64,000 nucleotides of DNA from Chryseobacterium sp. 7 (GTDB lineage Bacteria; Bacteroidota; Bacteroidia; Flavobacteriales; Weeksellaceae), in assembly GCF_003663845.1 (NCBI RefSeq), contig NZ_RCCA01000001.1, forward strand, positions 1,860,001-1,924,000, in the 5' to 3' direction. Shown piece after piece: positions 43,991-53,192 of the stretch (its first letter is position 1; the number at the start of each line of letters is the position of its first letter). The position numbers and the translations under genes were made by a program. A model generated the notes under the pieces. That model worked only from the letters and a program-made list of their open reading frames with translations, had not been told where the DNA came from and searched no databases.

Positions 43991-46213
43991 ATGAAAAGAG
44001 TTTATTTTTTACTTGCATTTTCTGCTTTTGGACTGAACGTTTACGGGCAAAAGACAATTGATCAGAAAGTAGCAGAATTGTTGTCTAAAATGACACTGGA
44101 AGAAAAAGTGGGGCAGATGGTTCAGTACAGTGGGTTTGAATACGCCACAGGACCACAACATTCTAATTCCGCTGCTGTTTTGGATGAAATTAAAAAAGGA
44201 AAAGTAGGCTCTATGCTGAATGTAGCAGGATCTGAAGAAACCAGAGCATTTCAGAAACTGGCAATGCAGTCTAGGTTGAAAATTCCTTTACTGTTCGGAC
44301 AGGATGTTATTCATGGATATCGTACTACATTTCCTGTAAATCTGGGACAGGCCGCAAGCTGGGATCTGGGAATGATTGAAAAATCAGAAAGAATTGCCGC
44401 TACAGAAGCTTCGGCATATGGTATTCACTGGACATTTGCTCCAATGGTGGATATTGCCAGAGACCCAAGATGGGGAAGAGTAATGGAAGGCTCAGGAGAA
44501 GATACTTATCTGGGTACAAAAATCGGATTGGCAAGAATCAAAGGATTTCAGGGTAAAGGATTAGGAAATCTGGATGCGGTGATGGCCTGTGCAAAGCATT
44601 TTGCTGCATATGGCGCGGCTATAGGAGGAAGAGATTACAATTCCGTAGATATGAGCCTCAGACAACTGAACGAAACGTATCTTCCGCCATTCGAAGCTGC
44701 TGCAGAAGCAGGTGTGGCTACTTTTATGAATTCCTTCAACGATATTAACGGCGTTCCGGCTACGGCCAACCAATATATTCAGAGAAACCTTCTAAAAGGA
44801 AAATGGAATTATAAAGGCTTTGTTGTTTCAGATTGGGGAAGTATTGGCGAAATGATACCTCATGGCTATGCTAAAGATGGTGCTGAAGCTGCAGAAAGAG
44901 CAATAAAGGGAGGTAGTGATATGGATATGGAAAGCCGTATTTATATGGCAGAACTTCCAAAACTGGTTAAAGAAGGAAGAGTAGATCCTAAATTGGTAGA
45001 TGATGCAACGGGAAGAATCTTAACCAAAAAATACGAAATGGGACTTTTCGATGATCCTTACAGGTTCAGTAATGAGAAAAGACAAAAAGAACAGACAGAT
45101 AATCAGGAAAACAGAAAATTCGGAAGAGAATTCGGTTCCAAAAGTATCGTTCTGCTTAAAAATCAGGGAAATATTCTTCCACTCTCAAAAACGGTAAAAA
45201 CTGTTGCCCTGATTGGTCCTTTCGGTAAAGAAACGGTGGCTAATCACGGCTTCTGGTCTATTGCTTTCAAAGATGATAATCAAAGAATCGTTTCACAGTT
45301 TGACGGAATTAAAAATCAACTGGATAAAAACTCTACTTTATTATATGCCAAAGGCTGTAACGTTGATGATCAGGACAAAAGTCAGTTTGCAGAAGCTATA
45401 GAAACGGCAAAAAAAGCTGATGTTGTCATTATGACACTGGGAGAAGGCCATGCAATGAGTGGAGAAGCAAAAAGCAGAAGCAATATTGGGTTTACAGGAG
45501 TTCAGGAAGATTTATTGAAAGAAATTGCTAAAACTGGTAAACCAATCATTCTGATGATCAATGCCGGAAGACCTTTGATCTTCAATTGGGCTTCAGACAA
45601 TATTCCTGCAATTGTGTACACATGGTGGCTGGGAACAGAAGCCGGAAATTCCATTGCGGATGTTGTATTCGGTTCGGTGAATCCTGGCGGGAAACTTCCA
45701 ATGAGCTTTCCGAGAACAGAAGGTCAGATTCCAGTGTATTACAATCATTATAATACCGGAAGACCGGCAAAAAATAATACAGACAGAAATTATGTTTCCG
45801 CCTATATAGATCTTGATAATGATCCGAAATATCCGTTTGGATATGGCTTAAGCTATACGGATTTTAAATATTCTGACATGACTTTAAGTTCCACAAACCT
45901 TACAGGAAATCAAGCATTGAATATCAGTGTTACCGTTTCCAATACTGGAAAATATGATGGGGAAGAAGTGGTACAGCTTTATATCCGAGATCTTTTCGGA
46001 AAAGTGGTGAGACCTGTAAAAGAATTGAAAGGTTTCCAGAAAATATTCATCAAAAAAGGAGAAAGTAAAAAGATCGAATTTAAACTTACCCCGGAAGATT
46101 TGAAATTCTTTGATGACGAGTTAAATTTTGACTGGGAAGGCGGAGAATTTGATATTATGGTCGGAACCAATTCTCAAAATGTTCAGACCAAAAGAATTAA
46201 CTGGACGAAATAA
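43991..46213 (+). CDS. GH3 family beta-glucosidase (BglX-like)
   Basis: 740 residues with signal peptide (NVYGQ). GH3 N-terminal barrel with nucleophile Asp281 in FVVSDWGS, substrate motif KHFAAYGAA, C-terminal alpha/beta sandwich (GEGHAMSGEAKSR supplies the acid/base region) and a fibronectin III-like end (VSNTGKYDGEEVVQLYIRD). It should release glucose from the non-reducing end of beta-gluco-oligosaccharides in the periplasm. It lies 9 bp after the GH30 gene. Confidence 0.93.
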   Translation: MKRVYFLLAFSAFGLNVYGQKTIDQKVAELLSKMTLEEKVGQMVQYSGFEYATGPQHSNSAAVLDEIKKGKVGSMLNVAGSEETRAFQKLAMQSRLKIPLLFGQDVIHGYRTTFPVNLGQAASWDLGMIEKSERIAATEASAYGIHWTFAPMVDIARDPRWGRVMEGSGEDTYLGTKIGLARIKGFQGKGLGNLDAVMACAKHFAAYGAAIGGRDYNSVDMSLRQLNETYLPPFEAAAEAGVATFMNSFNDINGVPATANQYIQRNLLKGKWNYKGFVVSDWGSIGEMIPHGYAKDGAEAAERAIKGGSDMDMESRIYMAELPKLVKEGRVDPKLVDDATGRILTKKYEMGLFDDPYRFSNEKRQKEQTDNQENRKFGREFGSKSIVLLKNQGNILPLSKTVKTVALIGPFGKETVANHGFWSIAFKDDNQRIVSQFDGIKNQLDKNSTLLYAKGCNVDDQDKSQFAEAIETAKKADVVIMTLGEGHAMSGEAKSRSNIGFTGVQEDLLKEIAKTGKPIILMINAGRPLIFNWASDNIPAIVYTWWLGTEAGNSIADVVFGSVNPGGKLPMSFPRTEGQIPVYYNHYNTGRPAKNNTDRNYVSAYIDLDNDPKYPFGYGLSYTDFKYSDMTLSSTNLTGNQALNISVTVSNTGKYDGEEVVQLYIRDLFGKVVRPVKELKGFQKIFIKKGESKKIEFKLTPEDLKFFDDELNFDWEGGEFDIMVGTNSQNVQTKRINWTK

Positions 46214-46234
46214 ATTGAAGAAAATTCAATAGGA

Positions 46235-46288
46235 TTGGGCTTTAGCTCACTTATGAAAATATAAAAAAGAACGGCTTTAGCCAAAACT
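46235..46288. repeat. GGCTTTAGC dyad repeat between GH3 and GH16 genes
   Basis: GGGCTTTAGCTCAC and, 30 bp later, GGCTTTAGCCAAAAC form a short spaced pair in an 83-bp gap. The words resemble a small dispersed repeat known to me from Chryseobacterium intergenic regions; copy number cannot be checked here. Confidence 0.45.
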
Positions 46289-46296
46289 TAATACAC

Positions 46297-47106
46297 ATGA
46301 AAATCAAATTCAGGAATATAATCAGTATCTGTGTAGGAGGAATATTCTTTCTTTCGGCTCTCAATTGCGCTTCAAATAAACCAGATGCCGGCAGAACACT
46401 GATTTGGAGTGATGAGTTTAATGGCAAAGGACTTCCGGATTCATTAAAATGGAATTATGATACAGGAGGAGACGGTTTTGGAAATGATGAAGCTCAGTTT
46501 TATACCAAAAACAGGCTTGAGAATGCCAGAATGGAAAATGGAAATCTCATCATTGAAGCCAGAAAAGAAAATTGGGATAAGAATAAATACACTTCTGCAA
46601 GACTTTTAACCAAAGGGAAATTCTCTTTTCAGTATGGAACAATTGAAGTGAGAGCAAAACTTCCCAAAGGCCGTGGAACGTGGCCTGCCATCTGGATGAT
46701 GAGCGAAAATATGAAAAAATGGCCGGATGATGGAGAATTGGATATTATGGAACATGTTGGGTTTAATCAGGGATTTATCCATGCTTCTGTTCATACCAAA
46801 AAATACAATCATATTCAGGGAACGCAGAAAACGGATACTCTTTTTGTGAAGGATGCCAGCGAAAAATTTCATGTTTATAAAGCAGACTGGACACCGGAAA
46901 AGATAGATGTTTATATAGATAATCAAAAGTTCTTTACCTACGAGAATAAAGAGAAAACCAAGGAAGCATGGCCTTTTGATCAGCCTTACTTTATTCTTTT
47001 AAATCTTGCAGTAGGGGGATTTTGGGGAGGAAAAGAAGGTATTGATGATACTGTTTTTCCACAGAAGTATTATATAGATTACGTAAGAGTCTATCAGAAT
47101 AAATAA
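46297..47106 (+). CDS. GH16 family laminarinase lipoprotein
   Basis: 269 residues. Lipobox ALNC with Cys24. GH16 beta-jelly-roll with catalytic signature Glu147-Leu-Asp149-Ile-Met-Glu152 (GELDIMEHVG), the extra Met bulge being that of beta-1,3-glucanases. Other family words are WSDEFNG, YGTIEVRAKLPKGRGTWPAIWMM and FILLNLAVGG. It should cut internal beta-1,3-glucan bonds at the cell surface. Confidence 0.95.
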   Translation: MKIKFRNIISICVGGIFFLSALNCASNKPDAGRTLIWSDEFNGKGLPDSLKWNYDTGGDGFGNDEAQFYTKNRLENARMENGNLIIEARKENWDKNKYTSARLLTKGKFSFQYGTIEVRAKLPKGRGTWPAIWMMSENMKKWPDDGELDIMEHVGFNQGFIHASVHTKKYNHIQGTQKTDTLFVKDASEKFHVYKADWTPEKIDVYIDNQKFFTYENKEKTKEAWPFDQPYFILLNLAVGGFWGGKEGIDDTVFPQKYYIDYVRVYQNK

Positions 47107-47143
47107 TGAAAATGGGGACGATAGGTCCAAAAACAAAAAAATC

Positions 47144-48583
47144 ATGAGAAAACTAATTGTAAGTTGTTTTTTAGTAGGCGTTGTCATGAATGTCAATGCT
47201 CAGAATTATTGGAAAAAAAATGCAGGAAAAACAGCTAAAGTAGTCCTTACCAACTCGAAAGCGAATGAGAAGATGGTGGATAAAGGAGCCGTTACATTTG
47301 CACAGTTCGGGCAGCCTAAAGAAACAGATGCCTGTATTTTTGTTGCTCCGAATTTTAAATATCAGAAAGTGATAGGGATAGGAGGTGCCATTACAGATGC
47401 CTCAGCAGAAACCTTTTATAAAATGCCAAAAAATAAGCAGAAAGAAATTTTGGACGCTTATTTCGGAAAAAACGGATTGGGATATACCGTAGTTCGTACC
47501 AATATGAACTCCTGTGATTTTTCCAGCGATTCTTATACGTATGTACAGGATAATGATACGTCTTTAAAGACCTTCAATATTGCTCATGATGAGAAATATA
47601 AAATTCCTATGATTAAAGAAGCTCAGAAAGCGATAGGAAATGATTTTACCTTTTATTTCTCTCCATGGAGCCCGCCGGCATGGATGAAGTCAAATCAAAG
47701 CTTATACAAAGGCGGAAGATTGGAAAATCAGTATTACCAGACGTGGGCAGACTATTATATCAAATTCATTAAAGAATACGAAAAAAGAGGAATCAATATC
47801 TGGGGATTAACCGTTCAGAATGAGCCGATGGCTACCCAAAGCTGGGAATCATGCATCTATACTGCTGAAGAAGAAGGAGAATTCCTGAAAAAGAATCTTG
47901 GTCCAACCCTTTGGAAAAACGGATATAAAGATAAAAAAGTTATGATCTGGGATCATAACAGGGACCTTATTTATCAAAGAGCAACCACCACTTTAAGCGA
48001 TCCTGAAACTGCAAAATATGCCAGTGGTATCGGCTATCACTGGTATGAAACATGGAATAACAAAACTCAGCTTTTTGATAATTTAGCAGAAACTCACAGA
48101 GCATTTCCGGATAAATTCCTGGCTTTTACAGAAGGATGTAAAGAACAGTTTAACATGGATAAAATCTATGATGTAAGCCTGGGAGAGCTTTACAGCAAAA
48201 ATATGCTGAACGATTTCAACAAAGGAAATGCACTATGGACAGACTGGAATATTCTTCTGGATGAAACCGGAGGACCTAATCATAAAGGAAACTTCTGTTT
48301 TGCCCCAATTATTGCAGATACCAAAACTGGAGAAGTGTTCTACACGTATGAATACTATTATATAGGCCACGTGTCAAAATACATTAAGCCAAATGCACAG
48401 AGAATCGGAAGTTCTTCGAACAGAGCAGCTCTTACATCTTCTGCATTTATAAATGAAAACGGACAGCTGGTAACGGTTATTATGAACGATTCAGATAATG
48501 ATATCGAAACCAATCTATGGATTGAAGGAATGGCTGCCAAACTGAATGCTCCGGCACACTCTATACAGACCGTAATTTTATAA
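47144..48583 (+). CDS. GH30 family glycoside hydrolase, second copy
   Basis: 479 residues with a cleavable signal peptide (NVNAQ), so soluble in the periplasm or released. Acid/base Glu227 (LTVQNEPMATQ), nucleophile Glu330 (AFTEGCKEQ), and WSPPAWMK and GYHWYETW motifs as in glucosylceramidase-like and beta-1,6-glucanase GH30 enzymes. It differs clearly from the lipoprotein GH30 upstream, so the two probably act at different sites or on different chain lengths. Last plus-strand gene of the PUL. Confidence 0.92.
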   Translation: MRKLIVSCFLVGVVMNVNAQNYWKKNAGKTAKVVLTNSKANEKMVDKGAVTFAQFGQPKETDACIFVAPNFKYQKVIGIGGAITDASAETFYKMPKNKQKEILDAYFGKNGLGYTVVRTNMNSCDFSSDSYTYVQDNDTSLKTFNIAHDEKYKIPMIKEAQKAIGNDFTFYFSPWSPPAWMKSNQSLYKGGRLENQYYQTWADYYIKFIKEYEKRGINIWGLTVQNEPMATQSWESCIYTAEEEGEFLKKNLGPTLWKNGYKDKKVMIWDHNRDLIYQRATTTLSDPETAKYASGIGYHWYETWNNKTQLFDNLAETHRAFPDKFLAFTEGCKEQFNMDKIYDVSLGELYSKNMLNDFNKGNALWTDWNILLDETGGPNHKGNFCFAPIIADTKTGEVFYTYEYYYIGHVSKYIKPNAQRIGSSSNRAALTSSAFINENGQLVTVIMNDSDNDIETNLWIEGMAAKLNAPAHSIQTVIL

Positions 48584-48608
48584 TATCATATTAATATTAT
48601 TTTTGACA

Positions 48609-48639
48609 GAATCGGCGGCCTCGAAGAGGCCGCCGATTC
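48609..48639. terminator. GC-rich 14-bp hairpin between convergent genes
   Basis: Perfect 14-bp stem (48609-48622 with 48626-48639) with a GAA loop, very GC-rich for this genome. No T tract follows on either strand, so it may block exonucleases or readthrough rather than act as a classical terminator. Confidence 0.65.
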
Positions 48640-48671
48640 GCATTTAAAATATCTTTAGAAACAGGTAAAAG

Positions 48672-50543
48672 TTATTGCACCGAAAACTTCCCGGAAATCA
48701 TCCCGTTACTGTTTTGAGCATTATAGAAATAAATCCCGGTTCTCATTCCTGAAGTTGAGATGATTGTTGTACCCGCTTTCGCCTGTTGGGATTTTATTAT
48801 TAATCCTTCTGCGTTAACGATCGTCAATTCATAGTTATTTCCGTTTTCTGGAAGGCTGATGGTAAGGTTTTCACCTTGTTTTACAGGATTAGGATAAGCA
48901 GTAGAAGACATTTCCTGTTTTGCAGACATCGTTGATGTTGTAACCTGTTCAAGTATCCATTGATGATTTAACCCAGCGGTACCGTTTATATCCTGATCCC
49001 AGATGTTGATATTGGTACCTGAAGTTTGTGAATTGCCAGGATTATCAATGGCTTTCATATTGGATAGTGCAGTTCCTATAACAAAGTTGCCTGAGGTATA
49101 AGGTCTTAATACCCATTGCTGATTATTACCACCATGTTTTGAATACTGTATCAATGTAGTACCATTAGTTGTATTGGATCCTGGAACATCAATGGCTAAG
49201 CCTGAAGCACGGTTGATAATGATATAATTATTTCCGGTTTTTTCCAGTTTCCATTGTTGGGCAAGGTTGCTGTTAAAATGATATTGAACCATTTTAGTAT
49301 TAGATGTGGTACTGTAATTAGCAGGGCTGATGTATTGACTGCTTCCCACACATTTTATCCGGTAATAAGCATTCGGATCAATAGTTGGTGCCGTTACAAT
49401 ACTGCTGATCGTTAAATTATTATACCCGAAATTAGAAGTTTGTTTAAAAATATCTTCCAAAACTACACTCACATAATATTTCCCCGGCTGGGAATTCGAA
49501 GGAAGCGGTACCTGAGCATTTCTCTGGTCAGGACGAATACCCGTAACCACGGCTACCGGAGTGTAAGAATTTGCCCAGCTGGCTTCCGTATATAACGAAA
49601 CTTTATAGGAAAACTGAGGACTTGTGGTTTCTGAGTTGGCCCAATTTACATTCACTGAATTATTAGAGGTATTATAAGATGGAGTAACGGTTGTTACAGT
49701 AATAGGAGTAGTGGTGGCAGGTTTTGTACCATCCTGAGTAATTCCGTTAAAAGTTATCGAACTGCCGGCAGGCGCCGGAGCCGTTCCACATGAAGTTACC
49801 TTAATTGCTGTGTTGTTGAAAGCTGTTTCCGCTCCCCACGATCCAGTTCCCGCCGAAGCAGTATATCGTGAAGGTTTAGACCAGTTTCCTTGTGCATTCA
49901 TGCTCCAGAAGTTTCTGAAATATCCACAACGGGTTGCTTTACTTGCTGCTGAATTCCAGTTTTCTACAAAACCTCCCAATTTGGTTCCTGTGAATTTGGC
50001 ATCGTTTTCTGGAGTTACAATCGTGACATAATGTTTCCATTTTCCAGTACCGTAATCAAACATAAAAAATCCTATTCTGGTTTTTCCGTCACCAGTTGAC
50101 CACCTTCTTACAACAGTGGCATACCAGACTCCTGGTGTCCATGGCATAGGATTATCTGTGTGAAGACCTGTTCCTTCTCCTCCGAAACCATCTACAAAAG
50201 TATTGGGAGCAGTATATTCTGTAGTACACTGTGGTACATTGGTATCCTGCAGATCCCACATTGAAAAAATGTTGTTATAGATTTCATTCTGCTTATACTG
50301 AATTCCTGCATATCCGCCTCGCGGACCTAAAGAAAAATTCAGTGTAGAGTAGTAGGTATTAACCTTTTTACAGGTATTATCTGCCATTACTTCAGAATAC
50401 CAGAGTTCACCGGAGTTGGCCATATCAAAACCTTCAAGATACGGACCCCAGCTTGGACAGGTCTGGGCATTTAATGCATTGAATAACGAGCTTACAGCAA
50501 TACATAACATTGCTGTACAGGATTTAATTTTTTTCATATACAA
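48672..50543 (-). CDS. Secreted DUF3472 / ricin-type lectin protein with T9SS tail
   Basis: 623 residues (621 from the third codon, MKKIKS). Signal peptide (ALNAQ); DUF3472-like N-terminal domain (~30-200, GGYAGIQYK, NIFSMWDLQD, GEGTGLHTD); a fibronectin-like middle (~280-385); a ricin B beta-trefoil lectin (~390-540) with three QQW-type repeats (AQQWKLE, NQQWVLRP, NHQWILEQ); and a T9SS sorting domain (YPNPVKQGENLTISLP ... TGIYFYNAQ). It probably binds carbohydrate at the cell surface and is convergent to the PUL, perhaps a companion. No catalytic residues recognised. Confidence 0.82.
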   Translation of the reverse strand: MYMKKIKSCTAMLCIAVSSLFNALNAQTCPSWGPYLEGFDMANSGELWYSEVMADNTCKKVNTYYSTLNFSLGPRGGYAGIQYKQNEIYNNIFSMWDLQDTNVPQCTTEYTAPNTFVDGFGGEGTGLHTDNPMPWTPGVWYATVVRRWSTGDGKTRIGFFMFDYGTGKWKHYVTIVTPENDAKFTGTKLGGFVENWNSAASKATRCGYFRNFWSMNAQGNWSKPSRYTASAGTGSWGAETAFNNTAIKVTSCGTAPAPAGSSITFNGITQDGTKPATTTPITVTTVTPSYNTSNNSVNVNWANSETTSPQFSYKVSLYTEASWANSYTPVAVVTGIRPDQRNAQVPLPSNSQPGKYYVSVVLEDIFKQTSNFGYNNLTISSIVTAPTIDPNAYYRIKCVGSSQYISPANYSTTSNTKMVQYHFNSNLAQQWKLEKTGNNYIIINRASGLAIDVPGSNTTNGTTLIQYSKHGGNNQQWVLRPYTSGNFVIGTALSNMKAIDNPGNSQTSGTNINIWDQDINGTAGLNHQWILEQVTTSTMSAKQEMSSTAYPNPVKQGENLTISLPENGNNYELTIVNAEGLIIKSQQAKAGTTIISTSGMRTGIYFYNAQNSNGMISGKFSVQ

Positions 50544-50687
50544 TTTATTTGGTAGTTGATAAGTTATGAATATTTAATTTATTCTTAAAAATAATAATTA
50601 ATTATATTTTTTTATTTTTAAATAATAAATGTTTTATGTTGTTTTTTTAATTAATTTTAATTATGTTTTTTAACAAAAATAAATCCC

Positions 50688-51686
50688 ATGAAAACAACAT
50701 CAAATGAAGAATTTTATGCCGGCTTGCAGCAACTTCCCAAGCCTCGCTATCCTTTCCCGCATTTTTTTCATCCTGATATGCAGGAACAGAGAGAAGAATA
50801 TTATCATTGGATTGATAAAGAATATGCTTTTCACAGTAAAGAGGCTCGCGAAAAACATAAATTGCATAATCTTACAGATATCGCAGCAAGAGGCTGCCCT
50901 TTCCTTAAGAGTCTTGCTGAACTCCGGCCATTAGCCAATTATACAGCCAACGGAGCAATGATGGATGATTATTTTGACCGTTGTTCCAGAGATGAAATGT
51001 ATCAGATCATGCATCGGATCATTGATCTGCTATCAGGAGCTAACCCTGAAGAACCTTCTGAAAATGGTGTTTTTCATTTATTTTGGGTATTGAGACAGGA
51101 TGCCATTCAATGTGGTATTCCCGAAAACATATATAAAAGATTTGTAAAATCAATACAGGATGTACTGATAGGCTATTCGGAAGAAAAAACCTATTACCGG
51201 GCAAATATTGTCCCGCCATTACCGGTATATCTGCTTATTAGAGAAGCAACAAGTGGTGTACAGCCGTACTGTGATTATGCAGTGCTACAGAAAGAATACC
51301 GCCAGCTGCCGGATGAAATTTTTGAGCACCCTCATATCCGGCGTATCTACACTTTATGTTCTTTAATAATTGGTATACACAATGATATTATCTCTTTACC
51401 CAAAGAAATTCATCGTGACGGTGACACAATGAATCTTGTAAAAGTTTTGCAGAAAGAAAATGGATCATCATTATCTGAAGCTTATATGAAAGCTCTGGAA
51501 ATTCATGATCAATATTTAAAAGAATTTTTAGTGCTGCAAGACCATCTTCCTCCTTTTGGAAACTGGCAGAGTGAAGTATACAGTTATGTGCAGGATCTGG
51601 GGATTATGATCGCCGGGGTATATGCCTGGCATACTCATGATACATCCAGATATGTGAATGGAGGCTATGTGGAAGGGGAGTTTTAA
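50688..51686 (+). CDS. Class I terpene synthase
   Basis: 332 residues, cytoplasmic, all-helical. The metal-binding aspartate motif DDYFD (93-97), the NSE triad Asn232-Asp-x2-Ser236-x2-Lys239-Glu240, the pyrophosphate sensor Arg185 about 47 residues before it, and the C-terminal Arg321-Tyr322 pair are all present, so the active site is complete. Such enzymes cyclise farnesyl or geranyl(geranyl) diphosphate to volatile terpenes; the product cannot be read from sequence. No prenyltransferase, methyltransferase or P450 gene is adjacent, so it uses host diphosphates. It lies after a very AT-rich 144-bp gap and is followed by its own terminator. Confidence 0.9.
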   Translation: MKTTSNEEFYAGLQQLPKPRYPFPHFFHPDMQEQREEYYHWIDKEYAFHSKEAREKHKLHNLTDIAARGCPFLKSLAELRPLANYTANGAMMDDYFDRCSRDEMYQIMHRIIDLLSGANPEEPSENGVFHLFWVLRQDAIQCGIPENIYKRFVKSIQDVLIGYSEEKTYYRANIVPPLPVYLLIREATSGVQPYCDYAVLQKEYRQLPDEIFEHPHIRRIYTLCSLIIGIHNDIISLPKEIHRDGDTMNLVKVLQKENGSSLSEAYMKALEIHDQYLKEFLVLQDHLPPFGNWQSEVYSYVQDLGIMIAGVYAWHTHDTSRYVNGGYVEGEF

Positions 51687-51724
51687 AGACAGAAATAATT
51701 TCCAGTTTAAAATAGGGAAACAGA

Positions 51725-51754
51725 AAAACCCATGAAATAAAATTCATGGGTTTT
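51725..51754. terminator. Terminator between terpene synthase and fabI
   Basis: Perfect 12-bp stem AAAACCCATGAA (51725-51736) with TTCATGGGTTTT (51743-51754), usable on both strands. Confidence 0.85.
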
Positions 51755-51803
51755 AGGTATGTTAAACGAAACTTTAATTCGCTATTTTTTAGATGAATAG
51801 TTA

Positions 51804-52613
51804 TTATTCAGCATCATATTTACTGATTACTCTCTGAGTAACTCCTGAGCTGCTGAAACCTCCATCATGGAAAAGGTTCTGCATGGTTACTTTTTTAGTA
51901 AGATCAGAGAATAGCGTTACACAGTAGTCTGCACACTCAAGAGCGGTAGCATTCCCTAGTGGAGACATATCTTCTGCATACCCAAGGAATCCTCCGAAAC
52001 CTTTTACACCACTACCCGCAGTAGTCATAGTAGGAGACTGAGAAACCGTGTTTACACGTACTTTTCTTTCACCCCAATAGTTTCCGAAAGTTCTTGCGAT
52101 ACTTTCCAGATACGCTTTATTGTCAGACATATCATTATAATCCGGGAATGTTCTCTGCGCAGCAATATAAGTAAGTGCCAAAATGCTTCCCCACTCATTC
52201 ATACAGTCTTTTTCCCAAGCTACACGCATTACTTTATGGAAAGAAACAGCGGAAATATCCCAGCCCTTTTCTAACCAGTCGTAGTTCATTTCTGTATAAT
52301 GTTTTCCTTTTCTTACGTTGATAGACATCCCGATAGAGTGAAGGATAAAGTCGATTTTTCCAAATTTTGCAACAGCGGCATCAAAAAGTTTTTCAAGATC
52401 TTCTATAGAAGTAGCATCAGCACCTATTACTTCAGAACCTGTTTTTTCTGCTAAACCATTAAGTTCTCCCATTCTCAAAGCAATAGGAGCATTAGATAAA
52501 ATGAATTCAGCACCTTCCTCATGGCATCTTTCAGCAACTTTCCATGCGATAGATTGTTCATTAAGGGCTCCAAAAATAATTCCCTTTTTGCCTTTAAGTA
52601 AACCGTATGACAT
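51804..52613 (-). CDS. fabI: Enoyl-[acyl-carrier-protein] reductase (NADH)
   Basis: 269 residues, SDR fold. N-terminal GIIFGALNEQSIAW (nucleotide binding), HSIGMS, and catalytic Tyr149 (LTYIAAQ), Tyr159 and Lys166 (Y-x6-K). SQSPTMTTAGSGVKGF matches the substrate-binding loop of FabI. It reduces enoyl-ACP in the last step of fatty-acid elongation and is the triclosan target in other bacteria. Confidence 0.95.
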   Translation of the reverse strand: MSYGLLKGKKGIIFGALNEQSIAWKVAERCHEEGAEFILSNAPIALRMGELNGLAEKTGSEVIGADATSIEDLEKLFDAAVAKFGKIDFILHSIGMSINVRKGKHYTEMNYDWLEKGWDISAVSFHKVMRVAWEKDCMNEWGSILALTYIAAQRTFPDYNDMSDNKAYLESIARTFGNYWGERKVRVNTVSQSPTMTTAGSGVKGFGGFLGYAEDMSPLGNATALECADYCVTLFSDLTKKVTMQNLFHDGGFSSSGVTQRVISKYDAE

Positions 52614-52733
52614 AATTTTTTAATGTTTATTATACTACAAATGTAACAATAATTGTGCTTATGGCATAATAAAAAATGGAGCCTTATCAATTTAAGACTC
52701 CATTTTATTGAAAATATTTATATGACTGAAATA

Positions 52734-53033
52734 CTAATTGGTTTTCTTATTCCATTCTGCCTTTACATCTTCAGCCGCATCTTTGGTTTTTTCCCATGCC
52801 TCATCTGCTTTATCTTTAATATCCTCCCAGGCATCAGATACATTAGCTTTTACCCTGTCTAACCAGTCTTCCTGGCTGGCCTCCTGATCATTATTCCTTT
52901 TCTCATTGATATAATCTTTGGCCTTGTCTGCCAATTCATTGATTTTCCATTTGGTTTTGTCTGTTGCATTCTGTAAAGAATTTCCTACATTGTTTACTGC
53001 ATTTTCCGCTTTGTTATACTCTGAATTGTTCAT
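52734..53033 (-). CDS. Small amphipathic stress-type protein
   Basis: 99 residues from MNNSEYNKAENAV; an upstream in-frame Met would add 13 residues and is not favoured. Highly charged, all-helical, with 11-residue-like repeats (ENAVNNVGNSLQNATDK, DAWEDIKDKADEAWEKTKDAAEDVKAEW), as in LEA-like, CsbD-like or YtxH-like desiccation/stress proteins. The assignment is by composition only. Confidence 0.7.
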   Translation of the reverse strand: MNNSEYNKAENAVNNVGNSLQNATDKTKWKINELADKAKDYINEKRNNDQEASQEDWLDRVKANVSDAWEDIKDKADEAWEKTKDAAEDVKAEWNKKTN

Positions 53034-53192
53034 AATACTATAAATTTTAGTTTGGTAGTAGTAATTAAACAATAACCATTCCTAAAATCAGGATGGGTTG
53101 TTAAACTTTTCATAATATTTTGTTATCTTTTTCCAAATCGGTAGTATCTTTAATAGACAAAATTTGATAAGTATGGAAAAAATTCGTTGTGG

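Noticed and set aside
50688-51686. Terpenoid biosynthetic gene cluster
   Set aside because: Neighbours are a lectin-like protein and fabI; there are no tailoring enzymes or prenyltransferases, so only a single gene is claimed.
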